Origin: Gammaproteobacteria bacterium
GTDB lineage: Bacteria; Pseudomonadota; Gammaproteobacteria; Steroidobacterales; Steroidobacteraceae
Assembly: GCA_028293725.1 (NCBI GenBank)
Contig: JAQGOE010000093.1
Location: forward strand, 1 to 60,887
Length of the DNA: 60,887 nucleotides
Direction of reading: 5' to 3'
Positions 16,174 to 23,811 of this stretch are shown piece after piece (within the stretch, counting starts at the first letter, position 1; every line of letters begins with the position of its first letter). The notes below the pieces were generated by a model, which saw only the letters and a list, made by a program, of their open reading frames with translations, was not told where the DNA came from and searched no databases. Made by a program: the position numbers and the translations under genes.

Positions 16174-17664
16174 ATGAACCAGGTCGTGGATACCGTGGCC
16201 GCCCCGCCCGTGGAAGGCCGGCAGATTCTCGGCCAGCCCCGGGGCATCGCTACCCTATTCCTCACGGAAATGTGGGAGCGGTTCAGCTTCTACGGCGCGC
16301 GTGCCCTGCTCGTGCTCTTCATGACGGACACCGCCCGCGGCGGTCTCGGCCTCGCCGACAAAACCGCAACCTCCATCTACGGCCTCTACCTCGCCGGCAG
16401 TTATCTCTCTGGCCTGGCCGGCGGCTGGATCGCGGATCGCCTCATTGGCGCGCAGCGCGCGGTGCTGACGGGCGGCGTGCTCATCATGACAGGCAATGCC
16501 ATGCTGGCCTCGGGCAGCCCCCAGATTTTCTTTCTCGGGTTGCTGATCACCACGCTGGGCGTCGGGATGTTGAAACCCAACGTCAGTGCAATCGTCGCGC
16601 AGCTCTACCCGGAAGGCGGCTCGCGGCGCGACGCCGGGTTTTCGATCTTCTATATGGGGATCAACCTCGGATCGTTCAGCGGCTCGATACTTGTACCGCT
16701 ATTCGCACACTATTTCGGCTGGCACACCGGATTCGCACTGCCAGCGCTCGGCATGCTGCTCGGTCTCGTGCAATTCCTCGCTACGCGTCGTTATCTCGGA
16801 ACCTGCGGAGTCGCCCGCGCCGCGGACTCCCAGCGCGGCTCCTGGACCCCGGTGATTGTGCTCGGGGTCGCGATCGCAGCCGTCGCCGCCCTGGCGTTGA
16901 GTGGCTCGCTGCAGATCGATGCCCATGCCATCGGCAGCGTGGCCACCTGGATATTCTCCGCGTTGGGGTTGGGGTATTTCGCGTATCTGAGTTTCTTCGC
17001 GGGCCTCGATGCCAGCGAACGCAAGCGCGTGTACGTCATGGTCGCCCTGTTCGTGGGCAGCACCATGTTCTGGGCGGGCTTCGAGCAGATGGGCGCCTCG
17101 TTCAACCTCTTCGCCGACCGCTACACCGATCGCCACCTGTTCGGTTTCGAGATTCCGGCGGGAGTCCTCCAGGGTGTTAATCCAACCTTCATCATTATAT
17201 TCGCGCCGATACTGGCCGCTCTCTGGTTGAGTCTCGGCCGGCGTAACCGGGACTTTTCGGCACCGACGAAGTTCGCGCTCGGCCTGCTGCTCATGGGCGG
17301 CGGGTTCTTCGTTATGTATGTTGCCTCGCTCCACGTCATCGCGGGTGCGGTGGTGCTGCCGACATGGCTGGTGTGCACCTATCTGTTGCATAGCCTCGGT
17401 GAGCTGTGTCTGTCGCCGGTCGGACTTTCGTCCATGACCAAGCTCGCGCCCACCCGTTTCGTCGGCCAGGCGATGGGTCTGTGGTTCCTCAGCATGGCTC
17501 TCGGCGGCAATCTTGCCGGGCAGCTCTCCGGTGAATATGACTCCAGCAACCTCGCATCGCTCCCTGGTTTGTTTCTGAAGCTCTTCTGGTGGGGCGCCAT
17601 CGGCGGCGGCGTCATGTTGCTCGTCACCCCGGTGCTGAAGCGCCTCATGGGCGGTGTTCGGTAA
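16174..17664 (+). CDS. Proton-dependent di-/tripeptide transporter (POT/PTR family)
   Basis: A 496-residue membrane protein with about 14 predicted helices. The first-helix signature TEMWERFSFYGARALLVLFM contains ExxERFxYY-like residues used for proton coupling, followed by GGWIADRLIGAQRAVLTGGVLIMTGN and FSIFYMGINLGSFSG, hallmarks of bacterial DtpT/YdgR-type POT carriers. It would take up short peptides. It follows tatC by 29 bp. A second peptide-transporter family (OPT) is encoded at 32709-34703. Confidence 0.93.
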   Translation: MNQVVDTVAAPPVEGRQILGQPRGIATLFLTEMWERFSFYGARALLVLFMTDTARGGLGLADKTATSIYGLYLAGSYLSGLAGGWIADRLIGAQRAVLTGGVLIMTGNAMLASGSPQIFFLGLLITTLGVGMLKPNVSAIVAQLYPEGGSRRDAGFSIFYMGINLGSFSGSILVPLFAHYFGWHTGFALPALGMLLGLVQFLATRRYLGTCGVARAADSQRGSWTPVIVLGVAIAAVAALALSGSLQIDAHAIGSVATWIFSALGLGYFAYLSFFAGLDASERKRVYVMVALFVGSTMFWAGFEQMGASFNLFADRYTDRHLFGFEIPAGVLQGVNPTFIIIFAPILAALWLSLGRRNRDFSAPTKFALGLLLMGGGFFVMYVASLHVIAGAVVLPTWLVCTYLLHSLGELCLSPVGLSSMTKLAPTRFVGQAMGLWFLSMALGGNLAGQLSGEYDSSNLASLPGLFLKLFWWGAIGGGVMLLVTPVLKRLMGGVR

Positions 17665-17666
17665 GC

Positions 17667-17743
17667 CTGTCAGAACAGACAGTCCCGTCGGCAAAACCAT
17701 TCTGTCTGAGTATTGACACGCGCCACGATCTACGTGATCGTGG
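17667..17743 (+). repeat. Overlapping inverted repeats after the POT gene
   Basis: CTGTC (17667-17671) can pair with GACAG (17678-17682), while CAGACAG (17676-17682) can instead pair with CTGTCTG (17702-17708). A separate hairpin pairs CCACGATC (17723-17730) with GATCGTGG (17736-17743) around TACGT. A TTGACA lies at 17713-17718 but no good -10 follows at normal spacing. This may be a terminator region for the POT gene. Confidence 0.45.
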
Positions 17744-17843
17744 TCGCCGCCGTGGAGCATCGCATCCACGTGGCCCTCGAAGGGAAGAATAAAGCAGGGG
17801 AGGCTTCGAGACGCGCGTCAATTGCGCGTGGGGAGGGTGTCAC

Positions 17844-18503
17844 ATGGCTTCCATTCGCGTTCTCGTCGCGACTCATATCCGATTGTATTGCGAAGGGTTG
17901 GAGCGGGTGCTGCGGGAGTCGCCGGAGTTCACGCTCGTCGGTACCGCGTTCTCGGCGGCCGAGACGGTCGAGCAAACACACAAACTGGCCGTCGATGTTG
18001 CATTGCTCGACATGGCAATGAACGGGGCGTTCGCGGTGGCGAAGGAAGTCGCACGCGACGGTACCGGTAGCAAGGTCGTAGCTCTCGGGATGCCGGACGA
18101 CGAAACCCAGGTGTTGAGTTGCGCGCAGATTGGAATCGCCGGTTACGTCACGCGCGACGGCTCCGTGGAGGACGTCGTGGCTGCGATCAAGGCGGCCGCG
18201 CGTGGTGAAGTTCACTGCTCACCCAAGATTGCGGGCTCGCTGTTCAGACGAATCGCCGCGCTATCCACCGAGCGCCCCGGACGAGCGGCAGCGGGAGCTC
18301 TAACTGTGCGCGAGGCACAGATCCTCAAGCTCGTGCAGGAGGGCATGTCCAACAAGATGATCTCGCGCACCCTGGGGATAGAGTTGCCGACCGTTAAGAA
18401 CCACGTCCACAGCATTCTCGTGAAACTCGGAGTGCATCGCCGGGCCGAGGCGATTTTCCTCATGTATCGCCCCGAAGGCACGAGCGGCAGCGCGGTTGGT
18501 TAG
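17844..18503 (+). CDS. Orphan NarL/LuxR-type regulator with a degenerate receiver domain
   Basis: A 219-residue protein: receiver-like domain (residues about 4-120) and a LuxR helix-turn-helix (ALTVREAQILKLVQEGMSNKMISRTLGIELPTVKNHVHSILVKLGVHRRAEA). The usual acidic pair after strand 1 is replaced (RVLVATHIRLY instead of IxxVDDHxL), and the switch lysine position reads GYVTRDGS. An Asp remains in VALLDMAM. Loss of the pocket suggests activity does not depend on phosphorylation. No kinase gene is adjacent. The start has GGAGGG before ATG. It precedes the di-haem peroxidase gene, whose leader holds several hairpins, so that gene is a candidate target. Confidence 0.85.
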   Translation: MASIRVLVATHIRLYCEGLERVLRESPEFTLVGTAFSAAETVEQTHKLAVDVALLDMAMNGAFAVAKEVARDGTGSKVVALGMPDDETQVLSCAQIGIAGYVTRDGSVEDVVAAIKAAARGEVHCSPKIAGSLFRRIAALSTERPGRAAAGALTVREAQILKLVQEGMSNKMISRTLGIELPTVKNHVHSILVKLGVHRRAEAIFLMYRPEGTSGSAVG

Positions 18504-18538
18504 AGTGTCTAACCAACTGCTCGCGGCGAGCCGTTGGT
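18495..18538 (+). other. Mutually exclusive hairpins at the end of the NarL-like gene
   Basis: GTTGGTTAGA (18495-18504, spanning the stop codon) pairs perfectly with TCTAACCAAC (18508-18517) around GTG. The same ACCAAC (18512-18517) can pair instead with GTTGGT (18533-18538), enclosing a GCTCG/CGAGC stem. Only one of the two can form. There is no T-tract, so simple intrinsic termination is not supported. Confidence 0.55.
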
Positions 18539-18625
18539 CGTGTGGAATAGATCTTTGGATCCATTTCAACTGAATCCAACGGACCGGGACCACAGTGCCT
18601 ATTCCTTCGCCGCCGTGTCTTGACT

Positions 18626-18663
18626 GAGTCTAGCCGCCTCAAACGGAGGCGGAGCGGAGACTC
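18626..18663 (+). promoter_or_regulatory. Hairpin covering the ribosome binding site of the di-haem peroxidase gene
   Basis: GAGTCT (18626-18631) pairs with AGACTC (18658-18663) and CCGCCTC (18634-18640) with GAGGCGG (18646-18652) around AAACG. The start codon is at 18667, and its only Shine-Dalgarno-like sequence (GGAG at 18656-18659) lies in the 3' half of the structure, so the fold would hide it. A TTGACT lies at 18620-18625, just before the stem. Confidence 0.55.
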
Positions 18664-18666
18664 ACC

Positions 18667-20202
18667 ATGGCGATCGGAACGAGTTTGATTGCAACCGCGG
18701 CGCGCCGGCTGACGCCAGCACGACCGCAAACTGTTGCTTTTGCATCACTGGCCCTGCTGACCTTGGCCGCGGCGACCCCGGCCCTGGCACAAACCGACCC
18801 CGGGATCCGGACCGGTGCGATCAATGGACAGGCCGGCGCGACCGCGACCAGCCCGCTGCCGCTCACATCGGTCACGAACAACGCCCCGAGCGGTATCTCC
18901 CAGTTCTTCCAGAACGGGCTCACGCGCTTCCAGGAGGTGGAGTCCGTCTCCGGCGGAGCCAACAACGGCCTGGGACCGCGCTTCAACTTCAACTCCTGCT
19001 CCGGCTGCCACTCGCAGCCCACGATCGGTGGCAGCAGCCCTCCGAGCAATCCCGAATTCACGGCCACTAGCAGCGTCGGCGGCCGGCCCCCGATCGCCAG
19101 TCCCTCCACGAACTCGGTGCCGTCGTTCCTCACGGCCAACGGCCCGACGCGCGAGGCGCGCTTCCCGTTCTTCTTCAACTCCAGCGGCACCGGCGTCAAC
19201 ACCAACGCCCCGAACGGTGGAGTGGAGGACCTCTACACGGTGTCAGGACGAGCGGATGCGGGCAGTTGCAGCCTGCAGCAGCCGGGTTTCGCGTTCGCCC
19301 AGTCGGCTAACGACGTCATCTTCCGCATTCCCACACCGGTGTTCGGCGCGGGTCTGCTCGAGAACCTCGACGATTCGACACTGCTCGCCAACCAGAACGG
19401 CCAGTCGGGCAATGGCCTCGGCATCAGCGGCAGCTTCAACCACAACGGCAACGACGGCACGATCACCCGCTTCGGCTGGAAGGCCCAGAACAAATCCCTG
19501 GAGCTGTTCTCCGGCGAGGCCTACAACGTGGAAATGGGGATCACCAACGAGATCTTTCCGCAGGAGCGACCCCTGCCCGGAGAGGACATGCCCGCCCCGG
19601 GCCTGCAGCCCGTAGGCCTGCCATCCAACTGCCTGAATCTCAGTGGTAACGGCTATCCGGAGGACGCGACCAACTTTGCGCCGTCGGTCCCCAGCTCCGA
19701 CACCTTCGTGCAGAACGCCCAAATACCCAGCGACGTGGTGGCGTTCTCGATGTTCATGAGGCTGCTCGCGCCCCCGATCCCCTCGACGACCGTCCCCGGC
19801 GGCGCCACCTCGATCTCGCAGGGTAAGTCGCTGTTCAGCTCCATAGGGTGCGCGGTGTGCCACACCCCGACTCTCGGCAACACCCAGGTATCCAACGTGA
19901 CGACATCGTTGAGCGGCACGAGCGTCGGCCCGTATTCCGACCTCGAGGTTCATCACATGGGCACTGGCCTCAACGACAACGTCTCGCAGGGCGGCGCGGG
20001 TGGCGACCAGTTCCGCACAGCGCCCCTGTGGGGCCTCGGGCAGAGAATTTTCTTCCTCCATGACGGGCGGACGTCGAATCTGCTGACGGTCATCACTGAT
20101 CATGCGAGCTCGGGCTCCGAGGCTACGGAGGTCGTGGAGAATTTCGAGAGTCTGTCGACGGGGAATCAGCAGGCCATTCTCAACTTCCTGCGCTCACTCT
20201 AG
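18667..20202 (+). CDS. Periplasmic di-haem oxidoreductase, peroxidase-like (DUF1111 type)
   Basis: A 511-residue exported protein. The signal peptide covers about residues 1-41 (LALLTLAAATPALAQ). Two c-type haem sites are present: NSCSGCHSQP at about residue 115 and GCAVCHTP at about residue 395. The C-terminal block LGQRIFFLHDGRTSNL is the conserved region of MauG/bacterial cytochrome c peroxidase relatives. This fits the di-haem DHOR family. Members reduce peroxides or act as redox enzymes; the substrate here is unknown. The mature part is rich in Ser, Thr, Asn and Gly. It follows an orphan NarL-type regulator, and its leader can fold over the ribosome binding site. Confidence 0.83.
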   Translation: MAIGTSLIATAARRLTPARPQTVAFASLALLTLAAATPALAQTDPGIRTGAINGQAGATATSPLPLTSVTNNAPSGISQFFQNGLTRFQEVESVSGGANNGLGPRFNFNSCSGCHSQPTIGGSSPPSNPEFTATSSVGGRPPIASPSTNSVPSFLTANGPTREARFPFFFNSSGTGVNTNAPNGGVEDLYTVSGRADAGSCSLQQPGFAFAQSANDVIFRIPTPVFGAGLLENLDDSTLLANQNGQSGNGLGISGSFNHNGNDGTITRFGWKAQNKSLELFSGEAYNVEMGITNEIFPQERPLPGEDMPAPGLQPVGLPSNCLNLSGNGYPEDATNFAPSVPSSDTFVQNAQIPSDVVAFSMFMRLLAPPIPSTTVPGGATSISQGKSLFSSIGCAVCHTPTLGNTQVSNVTTSLSGTSVGPYSDLEVHHMGTGLNDNVSQGGAGGDQFRTAPLWGLGQRIFFLHDGRTSNLLTVITDHASSGSEATEVVENFESLSTGNQQAILNFLRSL

Positions 20203-20264
20203 ACGCGATCGAGGCTCATTCGGCAATGGCGGCGGTCACGGCACCGGCGATTCGAGAAAGCAAC

Positions 20265-21185
20265 ATGCGTGCATTAAGATCCATCTTCCTGCTGCTTCTC
20301 GGCTCGCTCGTGTCGTCGGCCGCCGCGGCACAGTCGCTTACTAAAGTCCCCACCGACGTCATCCTCGTCAAGGGTGCCTGGTCGAGCGCCAGTGACAGCG
20401 TAACGCCACTACCAGAAGGCGGAAAAGTCACGGCAGAGGGTTACGACAATCCTTACTTCGGACTCACGCTGGGACTTCCCGCAGGCTGGACGCAGAAGTA
20501 TGAAGGGCCGCCACCTTCTGACAGCGGCTACTACGTACTGGCCCAACTGCGGCCCGCGGATCCCGTCCCGGGGCAGGCCCGCGGTACGCTGCTCATCGCC
20601 GCGCAGGACATGTTCTTTACGACAACCCGGGCGACGGGTGCGCTGGAGCTCATCAACTACACGCGCGATCACTTGCAGGCGGACTACCGGGTCGAGCGGC
20701 AGCCGGTCGGTGTCACGATCGCTGGACGCAGCTTCGTGCGGCTCGACTATGGTTCGCCGGTGTCAGACTTGCATTGGTCGGTCCTGGCCACCCAGATCCG
20801 CTGTCACGTGGTGGAGTTCATCTTCACCAGTACCGATACGCGCCTGGTCGGGAGTCTCGCGCGCAGCCTGAACAGCATGAAGGCCCGACTGGACGACGGC
20901 GCCGAGCCGGTGTGCGTCAAGGACTACGCCCGCGCCGAGAACCTCGTCGAGACAGTCGATCCGGTCTTTTCGGAGCAAAAATACAACACCATCCCCGTAC
21001 GTCTCATCATCGATCGCGAGGGCAAGGTCAAGCACATCCACTTTCTCAGCGCCTTTCCCGCCCAGGCGCAGGCGATCTCCGCCGCCGTATCGCAATGGCG
21101 GTTCAAGCCGTATCTGCGCAATGGACAGCCCGTTGAGGTGGAGACGGGGATTCTTTTCGGGCGCGCTCCGCGAGCAGCACTTTGA
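20265..21185 (+). CDS. Exported protein with C-terminal TonB-like domain
   Basis: About 306 residues. The N terminus MRALRSIFLLLLGSLVSSAAAAQS is a signal peptide, so this is not a classical TonB with a retained membrane anchor. A middle region (residues about 50-200, YFGLTLGLPAGWTQKYE to TRLVGSLARSLNSM) resembles small periplasmic domains of unknown role. The last 60 residues (IPVRLIIDREGKVKHIHFLSAFPAQAQAISAAVSQWRFKPYLRNGQPVEVET) match the TonB C-terminal fold. ATG 20265 was preferred over 20226 because the signal peptide then starts at residue 1. Its last 83 bases overlap the 3' end of nasA on the other strand. Confidence 0.78.
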   Translation: MRALRSIFLLLLGSLVSSAAAAQSLTKVPTDVILVKGAWSSASDSVTPLPEGGKVTAEGYDNPYFGLTLGLPAGWTQKYEGPPPSDSGYYVLAQLRPADPVPGQARGTLLIAAQDMFFTTTRATGALELINYTRDHLQADYRVERQPVGVTIAGRSFVRLDYGSPVSDLHWSVLATQIRCHVVEFIFTSTDTRLVGSLARSLNSMKARLDDGAEPVCVKDYARAENLVETVDPVFSEQKYNTIPVRLIIDREGKVKHIHFLSAFPAQAQAISAAVSQWRFKPYLRNGQPVEVETGILFGRAPRAAL

Positions 21186-23811
21186 TCTCCGGTAAACAAG
21201 AGCCGCAGCGGGTGCCCGCCCGCAGCCGCGCGCCGACCTGACGCGTGTCGGTCAGCCCATGCTGCGCAATCGTGTTGCGCAGAGTATTGCGACCAACGGC
21301 CCAGCATGAGCACACCAACGGCCCCGCGTCCTCGCGGGCTCCCGCAGGCCGGCCCGCCAGCAGGCCGATCCTATCCGCCGCCGCCAACCTGCCCTGCTCG
21401 AACAGCCCGGCCAGCCAGCCTCGATCGGGCAGATCGGGTCGTCGCGAGAGGTAGAGACAAGCGCGCAGACGGTCGTCTACCAGGTGCGCGGCCCTATAAA
21501 CACCAGCGGCGGCATCCTGATAGTCCAAGTAGTCCTCGTCCGCGGCGGTCGCGCCGAGCCGGTGCCTCATCCAGGCCGCCCAATCATGGGGTACCTCACG
21601 GCCGGCGAGCTCATAGCGAAAATAGCCCGCACCGCGGATCGTGGTCCACCACGTTACGTCCGCTATCGCGAGCGGCTCCCGACTCAACACGAATCCATGC
21701 CACTCGACGGGAAATGTCTCTACGCGGGCGGGCGTATGTTTGAACTCGGGTTCGCCTGAGATCGGATCGACGGCGGCGCTCACTAGCGCTCCGACACGCG
21801 CTTGCGATGAATTCTCCGCACTCCAATGTATGGGTGCGAATACGCAACCGCGCGCCACTTCACCGCTGGTGCGAACGCGCGCAATCATCGACCCGCGCGC
21901 GGTCGTCACTCGAGCCAACTCGCCGTCGCGGACGGCCAACAGCAGAGCGTCCTGCGCGTGAAGGTCGACAAAGGGCTCGGGTAAGTGGCCCGTGAGCCGG
22001 GGAGATAGACTCGTCCGGGTCATCGTGTGCCACTGATCGCGGATCCGGCCAGTGTTAAGAATAAACGGGAACTCCTCGTCGGCGGCCGAGGCGGGCCCGG
22101 TCGGAGGTGTCCGTACAAACCTCGCGCGACCGTCCGGGTGGAAAAAGCGGCCGTCCTCGAATAGGCGTTGTGTGCCACCGTGCCCACGACTGGGAACAGG
22201 CCACTGAATCGGCTCGAGCCTCTCGTACTCCTCAGACGTCAGGCCCGCGAGACCGCCGATGTCGAAGCCCCGCGTACCGCGGTTGCTTGCTGCGGACAGA
22301 CGGGCGTGCTCATCGAATATCTCCGCCGGTGAGTTATAGTTGAATTCCTCAATGAACCCCATGCGCTGCGCCACCCGGGCCATGATCCACCAGTCGGGTC
22401 GCGCCTCCGCGGGCAGAGGTCCGAAGGCTCGTTGCCGTGAAATGCGCCGTTCCGAATTCGTGACAGTGCCGTCTTTCTCGCCCCAGGCGGCGGCAGGCAA
22501 CAACACATGGGCGAGCACTGTCGTATCGGTACGCGCGATGCAGTCCGATACCGCGACGAAATCACACTTCTGGAGCGCTGCGCGGACGCGATCCGCATCG
22601 GGCAGGCTCACCACGGGATTCGTGCCCATGATCCAGATTGCCTTGATCCGGCCCTGGTAGACCGCTTCGAACAGGTCGACCGCCTTGAGCCCCGGCCGGG
22701 ATGCCATCCGCGGACTGCACCAGAATTCCTGGACCTGCGCGCGATGAAGCGGGTTGTCCAACTCCATGTGCGCGGCGAGCATGTTGGCCATGCCACCCAC
22801 TTCCCGACCGCCCATGGCGTTGGGTTGGCCCGTCAGAGAGAACGGTCCCATACCGGGCCGGCCAATACGGCCGGTGAGCAGATGGCAGTTGATGATGCTG
22901 TTGACCTTATCGGTGCCGGCTGAAGACTGGTTCACTCCTTGCGAGAAAGCAGTGACGACGCGCTCCGTAGCGGCGAACAGACGATAGAACTCCTCGATTT
23001 TGCTGGCATCGATCCCACAGACTCGCGCGACCGCGTGCGTATCGGGCGCGGATGCTTCGGCGGCGGCCAGGGCATCAGTCGCGCCAGATGTGTGCGCAGT
23101 TACGAAACTGTCATCCACGAAGCCACGCTGGTGCAGCGAGGCCAGCAGGCCGTTGAACAACAGGACATCAGAACCAGAGCGGATCGGCAGATGCAGATCA
23201 GCGATCTCGGCAGTGGCGGTCCGGCGCGGATCGATGACGACGAGCTTGAGTTCGGGACGGCGCTCCTTCTCCTGCACCATCCGGCGGAACAGGACCGGAT
23301 GACACCACGCCGTGTTCGACCCGGTAAGTATGATCAGATCGGCCCGTGTCAGGTCCTCATAGCACCCCGGTACCAGATCGCCGCCAAATGCACGCCGGTG
23401 GCCCGCGACCGCGGACGCCATGCAAAGGCGGGAGTTGGTATCGATATTTGCGCTGCCAATGAAGCCCTTCATGAGCTTGTTGGCGACGTAGTAGTCTTCG
23501 GTGAGAAGTTGCCCCGATACGTAGAGGGCGACGGCGTCGGGGCCGTGGCGCTGGATCGCATCGTTGAAGCCACTAGCCACGCTGGCCAGTGCCTCGTCCC
23601 AACCGACCTGCCGGTCGTGAATGTATGGGTGCAGAAGGCGTCCGTCGAGGCCCGTGGTGTCGCCGAGCGCCGCGCCCTTCGAGCAGAGATGGCCGAAGTT
23701 AGCGGGGTGCTCGAGATCTCCAGCGATTTCGACCGTTCCATTGAGACGCCGTGCGAGAACGCCGCAGCCGACGCCACAGTAGGGGCACGTCGTGCGGACC
23801 GTTGGGGTCAT
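21103..23811 (-). CDS. nasA: Assimilatory nitrate reductase catalytic subunit NasA
   Basis: A 902-residue cytoplasmic molybdoenzyme that reduces nitrate to nitrite. The N-terminal 4Fe-4S cluster ligands are Cys9, Cys12, Cys16 and Cys43 (CPYCGVGC and HLCSKG). Molybdopterin-binding blocks follow (NIDTNSRLCMASAVAGHRRAFG, LTGSNTAWCHPV, GMGPFSLTGQPNAMGGREVGG, FILNTGRIRDQWHTMTRT). The C terminus holds a BFD-like 2Fe-2S domain (CSCWAVGRNTL ... GTRCGSCLPEIKVLL), as in Klebsiella-type NasA, for electron input. The start overlaps the upstream fusion gene as ATGA. About 20 residues after the usual end overlap the TonB-domain gene tail to tail. Confidence 0.95.
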   Translation of the reverse strand: MTPTVRTTCPYCGVGCGVLARRLNGTVEIAGDLEHPANFGHLCSKGAALGDTTGLDGRLLHPYIHDRQVGWDEALASVASGFNDAIQRHGPDAVALYVSGQLLTEDYYVANKLMKGFIGSANIDTNSRLCMASAVAGHRRAFGGDLVPGCYEDLTRADLIILTGSNTAWCHPVLFRRMVQEKERRPELKLVVIDPRRTATAEIADLHLPIRSGSDVLLFNGLLASLHQRGFVDDSFVTAHTSGATDALAAAEASAPDTHAVARVCGIDASKIEEFYRLFAATERVVTAFSQGVNQSSAGTDKVNSIINCHLLTGRIGRPGMGPFSLTGQPNAMGGREVGGMANMLAAHMELDNPLHRAQVQEFWCSPRMASRPGLKAVDLFEAVYQGRIKAIWIMGTNPVVSLPDADRVRAALQKCDFVAVSDCIARTDTTVLAHVLLPAAAWGEKDGTVTNSERRISRQRAFGPLPAEARPDWWIMARVAQRMGFIEEFNYNSPAEIFDEHARLSAASNRGTRGFDIGGLAGLTSEEYERLEPIQWPVPSRGHGGTQRLFEDGRFFHPDGRARFVRTPPTGPASAADEEFPFILNTGRIRDQWHTMTRTSLSPRLTGHLPEPFVDLHAQDALLLAVRDGELARVTTARGSMIARVRTSGEVARGCVFAPIHWSAENSSQARVGALVSAAVDPISGEPEFKHTPARVETFPVEWHGFVLSREPLAIADVTWWTTIRGAGYFRYELAGREVPHDWAAWMRHRLGATAADEDYLDYQDAAAGVYRAAHLVDDRLRACLYLSRRPDLPDRGWLAGLFEQGRLAAADRIGLLAGRPAGAREDAGPLVCSCWAVGRNTLRNTIAQHGLTDTRQVGARLRAGTRCGSCLPEIKVLLAERARKESPSPPQRAVHCADTA

